Assembly (NCBI GenBank): GCA_015039365.1
Contig: WION01000213.1
Span: 1-64,000 of the forward strand
Length of the DNA stretch: 64,000 nucleotides
Reading direction: 5' to 3'
Origin: Amanita rubescens
Taxonomy: Eukaryota > Basidiomycota > Agaricomycetes > Agaricales > Amanitaceae
Positions within the stretch are counted from its first letter, which is position 1. Every line of letters begins with the position of its first letter. The notes under the pieces were generated by a model, which saw nothing but the letters and a program-made list of their open reading frames with translations, had not been told where the DNA came from and did not search any database. Below, one piece after another: positions 33,201 to 42,600 of this stretch. A program made the translations under genes and the position numbers.

Positions 33201-33875
33201 TGGAACAAGATGATACCAATAGCACAATTCGCGCATAATTCACACACTCATGAAGCATTGAAACAATCGCCCTTTCAATTGATGTATGGAACATCCCCGG
33301 TTGCACTTCCCCTTGTCTCAAATAAGACAAATACGCCAACCGCCGATAACCGCATCAACTCCCTGTTCTGCGCACGAGAAGAAGCACTCGCCGCACATGA
33401 TCTAGCACGAGCTAAGATGATGGAGAGAACAACGAGAAAGACTAAACCATTCAAAGTCAATGACAAAGTATGGTTAGAGTCTAGGAACCTGAAGATTCCT
33501 TATCAGAGCAGAAAGCTCGCACCAAAACGAGAAGGTCCCTTTTCCATTAAAGAAGTCTTAGGACCAGTGACATATCGTCTCACACTACCAAGACAATGGA
33601 AAATTCATAACGTATTCCACACCGCCTTACTAACACCGTTCAAAGAAACTTCCTTTCATGGAACGACGGAAACAAGGCCCCCTCCCGATCTGATCGAAGG
33701 AGAACAAGAATACGAAGTAGAAGCACTGCTTGCACATCGCAAGTTTAGAGGGAAATTACAATTTCTTGTGAAATGGAAAGGCTATGATACCAGCGAAAAC
33801 ACATGGGAACCAGAAAATAACTTGACGCATATGGAAGACCTCCTTCTAGAATATAAAAGACGAAGGAAACTCTGA
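30270..33875 (+). pseudogene. Pol polyprotein, gypsy copy 2, two nonsense codons
   Basis: One frame of 1202 codons, colinear with intact pol of copy 4, with TGA at 31044-31046 and 31365-31367. Domains: protease (DCGA), reverse transcriptase (YMDD 427-430), RNase H (D576 in QTDAS), and integrase with an HHCC zinc region (from H789) and catalytic D860, D921, E957 (DD35E spacing). A GPF-type module follows, then a C-terminal chromodomain (about 1147-1195). Both stops replace CGA arginine codons of copy 4, C to T at CpG. The product cannot be full length without read-through. Confidence 0.9.
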
Positions 33876-33907
33876 GATGTCATTCACATACCAAGTTACT
33901 ATGCAGA

Positions 33908-36857
33908 ATGGAAACGACACCACCGACGCCGTTCAGCACTTCCCCTGGTCCGAATTTTATGCTGGAGAGACAATCGACACCCGATTCACCACTTCCGCTG
34001 GACCCCACCGACCTCGACTCGTTCTTCATACCACCGACACCGACGAAGAAGACACTGACCCGAACGACTTCGTTGATGTTCCCCACGGATCTCCCGGTCA
34101 AACCTCGTCTCAGACGATCCCGATCACTCCCACCGAAACCCAGGAAACCCACCACGGAACATCAGAAACTCTGGCTGTACCTGGACGAATTACGGAAGAT
34201 CGCAATAGCCGACCGATCCCACCTAGAAATGCTGAAGACATCAGTACTTTACACTCCCCCCCCAGTATGATAAGAGTCCTATAGGAATCAGGGATTCCTA
34301 TAGGATTCTGATAACAATCTGATAAGATTTTGAAAAATGCTAAAAATGTTCCCAAAGTAGATATTTGCATTTGTTTATGTTTGTTTGCACAAAATAAACA
34401 ATATGGGCATCATTTGACAGCATTTTTTGAAGGTATGAGTTTGGAGGGGCTGTGGATTGTTGTTTGGTATTGTTTGGTGTTATTTATGCTTGCAATAAAA
34501 TCTCAAAAATACTTTAAAAATGCAGAAAAATCATGTGATCTAGGGCATGTAGGGATTTGGGGACCAAATAAAGCCAAACTTGAGATATTTGCAAAATACA
34601 TTTTTTCAGACAAGTCTGAGAGAATTGACAAGTAAAAATAATTAAAAATGCCAAAACTCATTTCATCAACAACATGCAAGAATTATGTCACCATCACCAT
34701 TCCATGTGCCATGACCACTTGCAAAGCCACAATGCAACACAATTCAGTCAAGGATTTCTGGTGATGTGATAGTCAGTGTAGTTTGGTCTGTTGTAGGAAG
34801 TTGAGGTTGCTGATGGTTCAATGGTAGCAGAAGTCAATCACTTGCAATGACTTGTTCAACAGTGAGTAATTGCTTCAGAGGTCAACAGTAGTGGATGTAG
34901 TCACCTATGGGTCAAGGCCAACATGATCAACTCTACCTGCATGCCAAAAGTGGGCTCCATGTGCAGTTGCAGTGTAGAGATTGCCACTTAGTATGAATCA
35001 GATCCAGTGGTTGTGTCATGATCAATTTCCACAATGTGGCCACTGTTGTTGCTGGCAACAGTGGCCATCAATCACCTATGACATTGCAGAGAGAGTTGTC
35101 AGAGGTCATGAACAAATGTGAGAAGGTTGTGGTTATGAGGATTTGTGGCTACTATGTATGTATTGAAGTCAAGTTTCAACTAGGGGAGGACTCAGAACTG
35201 GGAGCAGAGATGAGTTGTTGGTTATGTTGGTTATCTGGTGATCACATGGTGGTGAGTAGTTGTTAGCAGCATAATGACAACCAGCCTACTAAACATCCAC
35301 ACTAAAAACATATGTATTGAACTCCATAATCAAGAGAACAATGACACACTGAATTAGTCAACCATACATATAGTAAAATGAGTAAGTAGAAAAATAAGTG
35401 GGCCTGTCCAACCAATCAGGTGTGCATAATTTGGGAGTCCATACCATAAACAGATCAGTGACTCTTTAATGGTGGCTGACATGGTAATTGACAACTTCCA
35501 CCTCTCAACAATTGTCTACAATTTAGTAAACATGCCCAGTTAAATGGGAGAAACAACTAATTTGGAGACTATGGGCCACCAAGTGGCAAATCCAACTCAA
35601 GGACAACCAGGATTATGTGACTAGGATCAGAGCCATCACATGTTTCCTTTGCTTCTAAGTTCTCACAGCATGGTCCACCTTGACAGGTGGTGCTTGCCAC
35701 TGCAGTGGTGTGAAAGTTGTGTTAAAACATCTTGCAGGGCTTGGGTCACATAAGACTCAGCCTCATTACATTTAACCTTGGAATAACTATGTATCTCAAA
35801 GTGCACCTGAGGCTCATATTCACAAGTATAGGCTATATACATACCAGCAGTGTTACCAGAGGTACTAGTTTTCTCACAATTTAGGTGTCAAGTGGAAATG
35901 TGACAATGGCAATGTGGCCACTGCTAATGCTGGCTTCCACATAGCATTGTGATATATGTATGACTCAGCCTAATCACATTGATTTTTCCATATATTTTAA
36001 GACTTTTGAAATTTAGTCTTGTTTGGCATGTTCATTCCTGCACATTTGAGATGCCACAATTTTTTAGGCATTTTTTTGCAGATTGTTTGAGGCATGTCAC
36101 AAACATGTCACACACCCCTGTCACACATGTCCATTCTCAAACATCCTAACAAATGTGGTGAAAGAAGCTGAATATTCTCCATTTTCCACCAAACATATAA
36201 ACAAATATAAACAAACACAAATATTAGCACTACATAATTTTTGGGTATTTTTCAACATTTTTTTAGATTTTTTAAGAGGGTTTTGGTGCTTTCAGCACTG
36301 TTTCTAGAGGTATTTAAACATCAGAAGTGGAGCCCACAGCACCTACCACTTTCAAATATATGTAAATATATACAAACAAGCTCAAAATAGCAATACTACA
36401 TGTCTTTCTACTGTATTTATGCATAGTCTGATTAAACTCTTATTAAACTCCCATAGGATGAGTCCTATTCACTCCTATTAAAGTCCAATAACTCCAATAG
36501 GACTCTCATTGGAATGAAGTAGGATTTCTCAGCCAAAATGGCTGACAACCATATGTATCAGAATCCTATAGGAATCCTATAGGAATCCGACAATTCCTAT
36601 AGGATTCCTATGGGTAAGGGGGGGGGAGTGTAATGACCTCGAAGACATTAGCGTTACCCTACATAGAGAGACGGTACTTGCCAGTCACACTTCGACTCAA
36701 TCTCATAACGAACCTATTCGAGGCAACGACCAGAGTCACGGTACAGATGGGACTAACCGCGATATGGCTGGCTCCATCATACGAACCACCCCCGATCTCT
36801 ATCTCAGTTATCACGGAATTACTACTTACACCAAGGTTAGAGACCGCGTCACTCTGA
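33908..36857 (+). pseudogene. ORF3a of gypsy copy 2, split by a hAT-like element
   Basis: Coding pieces 33908-34241 and about 36649-36857 match the intact 180-aa ORF3a of copies 3, 4 and 5. Between them lies a 2.4-kb insertion with an 8-bp duplication of ORF3a sequence (GAAGACAT). Confidence 0.8.
34242..36640. mobile_element. Non-autonomous hAT-like element, 2.4 kb
   Basis: Flanked by the exact 8-bp duplication GAAGACAT (34234-34241, 36641-36648). The ends share an inverted TTACACTCCCCCCCC core. Further in, the ends stay imperfectly inverted: TCCTATAGGAATC words, then T-rich runs with a TGTTTATGTTTGTTTG motif on the left and its complement on the right. The interior is AT-rich and holds no recognisable transposase; ORFs of up to 101 codons look random. 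It sits inside ORF3a. Confidence 0.8.
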
Positions 36858-37783
36858 TCTGTAACGCCGCTAGACTACAGGTCGACGTTTTTGACCAAGA
36901 AAGGATAGCTCGAGTCTGGCGACTCCTCATGGATTTCCGAACCGCCACTACCCTTGCCGGTCAAGCCCGAGATCAGTACAACTATCACTGTGCCGATTTA
37001 ATTGAAATGTTTGTAAACGTTACGTCACTATATTGGGAAGACGTTCATCCGAAAGGAGGAAATCTAGATCAACTGGCGATAGATCTATTATGACGACTTC
37101 TCACAGCTGACGTCGAGCGCTATATCATCCTCGCTATAGAAGGCATTGACGACCAAAGGTTTGGACTAACAATACAGCCTCACGACCAGAATAACCGGAT
37201 TGCTGTCAACCATTGGTTTCGTGCTACCGAAGCTACACCCGACCGACACCGAGCAACTAGATGCATTATGGAGACAGATCGTAAATCAAGAGAAATCTGG
37301 TGCCTCACCGGAAAGATCCGAGATCTCTTGTCCAGTATCCAAGGAGACACGGAATGGACTACAGCCGAATTCGCAGACGGAGTTCCCCTGCATCAACTCA
37401 CTAGCGACCACATTGCACAGATCAATAATGCGATCAGCGATCTCGATCTTCATCGCCGAATCCGTACAACAGGCGATCTCATTGAGGAAGAACTGAAACG
37501 AGATAAGAAGGCTCCTCCTCCTCCTCGATCCGCATCACCCCCAGCCACCACCGTTATTCGCCACGGAGTCTGGAATATTCCTGTCCCCACTACTCGACGA
37601 AACGACTCTCCGCCTTCTCGACGACCTACGACCCGCAGTATGACTAATGCCGCCAACCAACGCCCCCACCGCTACAACCGCTGCATTCACTGCCGAGGTA
37701 AACATGCCTCTGAGGATCACCATCTTGCTACTGCAATTCCTCCTGTGTCTACTCTATCTACACGCGCTCCCACGCGCCAACAC

Positions 37784-38179
37784 TATTAAATATAGAATTA
37801 TATTTATAGAATGATTAACTACTGATTGACTACAATCAGTATTACTCATATCGCTCACGTCATCCTTTATGTATGACATAGAGATGACATCATAATGACT
37901 TCATTATGATATCATGATAGACTCATGATCACATCTTATGGTGTGCTTAGCACGCCATACTTTCTCATCTATACTATACGCTTACACATATGTAGATACA
38001 TATTTGTTCCCTCTTAGTATATAAACCTGTCCTGTATCGTAGAATAGGATAATCCATTCTCTTCCTCTTACTATCACTACTACGCCGAAGGGTAGTGCTA
38101 AGATCATATCGCAATAGGTAAGCTATTGCACCTGCTCATGCTGTGGACACGCTCTCGCGTAGACCTGTCTTCTTCGTCA
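37784..38179 (+). repeat. 5' LTR of the copia element (396 bp)
   Basis: Runs from TATTAAATATAG to TTCGTCA and matches 45504-45899 without a difference that I could find. By the TSD the first base is T of TATTAA, so the usual TG start is absent. It contains a TATATAAA-type box near the ...CTTAGTATATAAACC segment and many ATCATGAT-type short palindromes. Confidence 0.92.
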
Positions 38180-38191
38180 GGTTATGGGCCC
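38180..38191 (+). promoter_or_regulatory. Copia primer-binding site (half initiator tRNA-Met type)
   Basis: Directly after the LTR lies GGTTATGGGCCC, complementary to the anticodon-loop region GGGCCCATAACC of eukaryotic initiator tRNA-Met. Copia-type elements are known to prime with a cleaved half of that tRNA. The host tRNA is not in this window, so the exact match is unchecked. Confidence 0.6.
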
Positions 38192-39081
38192 CGCCGTCGA
38201 TATTGCCAGGACCCACATCGCCGCTCGCTTGCTCGTCATCCGACATGATGTCCCACTGGTATAGTATCGCAGCGAGCCTGATATGGTCTTATCATCTTGA
38301 TATCACTAATCCTTGATATGGCATATGCGCTAATGACATGCGCCCGGACCCTAGGGCTTTAGGGGGATCTCCTAGACACCCAGGGATAAGGGTACTTACC
38401 TATGTTTCTCGATGCTGGCATGGCAACATCGGCCCCCATGGTGTTTTCGCGCTTGCGCACCATGATGTGACTGGGGTATTATTGCACGCTATACCATAAT
38501 AAGCCCCTTAGAGGCTTTAGAATACAATATGGCTCGTATATAGAAACTTCTAGTATAAAGGATGTGCTGACACCTCATTGTGGGTGGTACACGCAGTCTA
38601 TTAAGGATGCGCCCTTAGGGACTCCTTTAGTCGGAATGATCGTTAGGATCATTCTAAGTTTGGGCTCTATGGTGATCCCATAATCCCATTTAGAAGTTTC
38701 ATATTGATTACCGGTCGTGCTTATATAATGGTCTGGGGGGTTTATGGACCAGACATTATTTCTATTTACAATCGCAACGGGTAAAACCGTGGTTCGCCCA
38801 AGAGCGCTTGAGCCAGCGATTGATTTTGCATGTCATTTACAGCATTCAGGGATAATCCGAGCTTTCAAGACCGAGTGGACCTGTGGACCTGAGCTTTATC
38901 TAAGCTTGGCTTGTAACTAAGTTACTCAGGGTCGGTTGGTTTAACCGAATATGGACTGTACTCGTAACCGAGGAACTCTATATAGTCTGACATTCTCGTC
39001 TATGGCACCCTGGTAACTTAATAAAGACGAATTAGACTTTTAGCTTTAATTAAGCTTTAAGCTCATTATATTCTCTTTTAG
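38192..39081 (+). other. Long leader of the copia element
   Basis: About 0.9 kb before the first large ORF. It contains an ATG-initiated ORF of about 56 codons at 38754-38924 (MDQTLFLFTIATGK...), of unknown meaning. It ends in a pyrimidine-rich TTCTCTTTTAG resembling a splice acceptor at 39071-39081. Confidence 0.5.
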
Positions 39082-39633
39082 GAAAGAAAACTGGATTCCG
39101 AAACTAGTACTCCGTTACCAGTTTACGAAGCCGAAGGAGAATCGTTTCCTCCTGCCAGGAAATTACCTCCTTCTTACGACGCTCCAATCCCACCGTTTCC
39201 CTTAACCTTAGGGGACCGGACTTTTATTGACACACCGGCACCAATCCCATCTTCGTCCTATTCTAGGACGATAGTTCGTGTTGTCAACTCTGATACCAGA
39301 TTCGGTGTCACAACTCGTGGACCTGTCACAGTTCATGATCGAAGAGATCACTTCCTAGCCGCGCGACTCAGAAACGGTCGTACCTTGCAAGACGAAATAA
39401 TACATCGTCGTAGACAAGCAGCTATCGAAGAAGGTGTTCCGCCCACCTTAGATCTTTGGATTCCACCCAGGGGCACTTCAGTAGCCCAACACATAGCAAA
39501 TAGGCGTACACGCCGTAATCTCGAAAGAGATAACCAAGAGGTCGAAAACCTCGAAAATCAAAGAAACTTCCGTTTCTTTTGGCGTCTTCTAACCGCCTAT
39601 ATCATAATCTTCACCTCCGCCTTCCTCGTCTAA
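39082..39633 (+). CDS. Extra ORF before copia gag-pol, C-terminal hydrophobic anchor
   Basis: The frame is open for 183 codons after a splice-acceptor-like TTTTAG and ends in TAA one base before the gag-pol ATG (TAACATG). Composition: a Pro-rich first third, then a basic/acidic helical part (DEIIHRRRQAAIEEG; RRTRRNLERDNQEVENLENQ), and finally an uncharged hydrophobic stretch (LLTAYIIIFTSAFLV) at the very C-terminus. That layout resembles a tail-anchored membrane protein. There is no in-frame ATG before 39385, so the start must come from an upstream exon or a non-ATG codon. I know no standard copia protein at this position. An unusual gag extension, or a captured or envelope-like accessory protein, are the alternatives. 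Confidence 0.5.
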   Translation, partial: ERKLDSETSTPLPVYEAEGESFPPARKLPPSYDAPIPPFPLTLGDRTFIDTPAPIPSSSYSRTIVRVVNSDTRFGVTTRGPVTVHDRRDHFLAARLRNGRTLQDEIIHRRRQAAIEEGVPPTLDLWIPPRGTSVAQHIANRRTRRNLERDNQEVENLENQRNFRFFWRLLTAYIIIFTSAFLV

Positions 39634-39634
39634 C

Positions 39635-42600
39635 ATGTCTAACGACTTGACGATTCCCAGTTCCATTCCCGTTTTGAATGGAACTAACTATAAAGAATGG
39701 GAACGCATGATGCGTTTCCTATTACAAACAAAGGGACTGTTTCAGTACCTTAAGGATGATTATGTTCATCCTCCGCGGATTACTCCGCTACAACAATTCT
39801 TCATTGACACAGGTGTTCGTGCAGCCATAACTGCACAACCTGCGGTAGCAGCAGTTGCCGCACATGGTGCACATCCAGCAACACCTGCAATCCCAGCCGT
39901 TGAGGGTGAACCGGCTATCACCCAACAAATGGTTGATGATGCAAAGGCCGTCAAAAAGGCTTTTGAAGATTGGGTTGTCGAGGATGATCGCATCCTCGGA
40001 TCCATAAATATGAAATGTTCTGCTACCATACAGCAGATCAATTCAGAAGTAAATGCCGCCAGAGTCTTATGGCGGAATTTAGCAAATCAATACGGTGTGA
40101 CAACATCTGCCGGTATCTATAATGACTTCCAATTAGCCGTTACTTGGAAGTTTCAAGATAAAAAGGATCCCACACAATCCTTAAACGACCTCCTCGCCAT
40201 AATAAACCGCTTATCGTCTAGCGGAATTGTATTGCCTGAAAATGTACAGGCAATGATTGTACTTTCAGCTGTCCCCCGTCATTGGGACAACTTTGCCGCT
40301 GTGGTTCTTGCCACAACAGAACCATCGGATCTTACGATCCAAGGGATACTTCCCTTAATACAGAATGAGTGGCGCCGAAGGCACCCTGAATCTGCCGCGA
40401 CGGCTAATACGTCGCAACAACAGCAGCAACCATGGCAACAAGTACGTGGTCGAGGACGAGGACGTGCTCGCGGACGTGGCCGCGGAGCAGGTCGTGGACG
40501 TGGGGGGAGGCCTTATTCTAGGCCTCCACAAGGCGCTCAGACACCGGCTCCTACTGCTCCACCGGCAAATCAAAATTGGCCGGGTAAAGTTGAGGGCCAA
40601 ACACGTGGTCCTAACTGGGAGAGGAACCGAGAACGCCGAAAGGCAGATGCAGCCGAGAAGAAGGCTGCTAAAGCTGCAGAACATACTATGAGTTCTGCGC
40701 ATACCGTTGCCCGTATTGGGCCTTATGACATCACTGAGCCAGTTGCCGGCTCTAGCAAAGGCAAACAAAGAGAAAAGGATGAATTGGACTTTGAGTCCTA
40801 TAAATCGAACCGAGGAATGGGGATATCGTCAGACGATATCGACTACAAAAACATGGATATAGATCAGGAAGCTGAACTATATTATGACGATTATTACTAT
40901 GAAGACAACGGCGAACAATGGTATGAAACCATTAAAAAGCTGGAAATGGCTAACTTTCTCTTTATAGAGGCAGCGATGAAAATGGTGTTCCCTAAATTGG
41001 GACATCATCGTCGTACTATAAATTCCTTCTTTGAACAATCTGTACTATATGATAGTATAAATTATAAAGAAAATTTAAACGAAAACTGCCTCGTAAGAGA
41101 TAAGTCGTGTGATACTGCCATTTATAATGCAAATATGATCGAACGATCATATAATATTGGTAACATGTTTAAGAAACCTTTTACATGTTTAGCGGTCAAT
41201 AAAAGAAAATTTAAGGATAAAGTACATCCGACATGTCCCTGTCCGGAATGTGTTGAGAAACGTACTGGAGATACACTATGGATGTGTGACTCCGGTGCAT
41301 CTGATCACTTTACCTTTAGTAGGAAAGACTTCTCTGAATACAGAGAATTTCCTGCAAATGAAAATCATAGTGTTAAAACTGCAAGTGGTTTAGATCGTCT
41401 TGAGGGACTTGGCACAGTTATTCTTGAACACAAGATATCCACAGGGGAAACAACACTCGTAAAGCTCTTCCCTGTCCTATATATGCCACGGGCAACTGCA
41501 CGCTTGATTTCAAACGGCAGATTAATCCGACAAGGATTGACTTGTAAACAAGATGAAAAGATGGTAGTTTTTTCCTTTACAGACTCGGGTAGAACGTGTA
41601 TTGAAGGACATTATCTTATGCCCGATGATACATTAGTTTACGCTCGAGGTAGGATTATTATAATGAATCCTACACTGGTTTCCGGTCCTGGCTTAGCCAA
41701 CAGGAATTCTAAATTAATTCTTGGAAGACCGACAAAGAAACCAAACGCAGAGTCTATAGAAAAATTATTAGACTATGAGACCTGGCATAAACGTTTTGGT
41801 CATCCATCTAACGAAGTCTTTTCGAAGATACCGTTAAATGTCAATGGATGGAAAGAAGTTACACTTCCAGAAGGAAAACTACGTTGTGAAGGTTGTCTAA
41901 AAGGCAAAATGAAGGCAAAACCTTATAAATTGTCTTCGAAGAGAGCTACTCGTCCCTTCGAGTTACTCCATATGGATCTTATGACCGTACCGGCCATATC
42001 TTACCACAAATACAAATATATAGGTGTTATCGTTGACGATTTCACCTCGTATACGTGGATTGGTTTATTAAAAACCAAAGATCAAACTCTAGAATATTTT
42101 ACCGGATGGTATAATGAGTTTGTAGATCCTAAACAACCTATTTCTCACCTCCGTTCTGATCGAGGGGGGGAATTTGTAAATAAAGCCTTTGAAGAATTCC
42201 TTAAATCCAAAGGAATTAAACATCAACAGACAGCTCCTTACACCCCACAACAAAATGGTCGCGTTGAACGCATGAATCAGACTTTGTCAGACAAAGCTGA
42301 GGCTATGCGATTAGACGCAGGATGTCCGAAATCTTGGTGGGAGTTCTCATTCAGAACGGCTGTGCATGTGTACAACCGCACTCCCCTAAAACGGACTAAA
42401 TGGAAGACCCCTCTGGAAAATCTTCTTAACAAAAAACCAGACGTATCATACTTTCGAGTATTTGGATGTGAAGCCTGGGTATTTATCCCTGATCAACGGA
42501 GACCGGATAAGCTGTCCGAGAAATCTGTTTTATGTACTTTTGTAGGATATGAATCAGGAACCAAAGGCTATAGGTTCATGACGTCGACAAACACACTGGT

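Noticed and set aside
33088..33339. Minus-strand ORF of 83 codons recurring in every gypsy copy
   Set aside because: It is antisense to the integrase core; its recurrence simply follows conservation of pol.
40355..40768. Minus-strand 137-codon ORF inside the copia gag
   Set aside because: It is the complement of the Arg/Gly-rich gag stretch, with no independent support.
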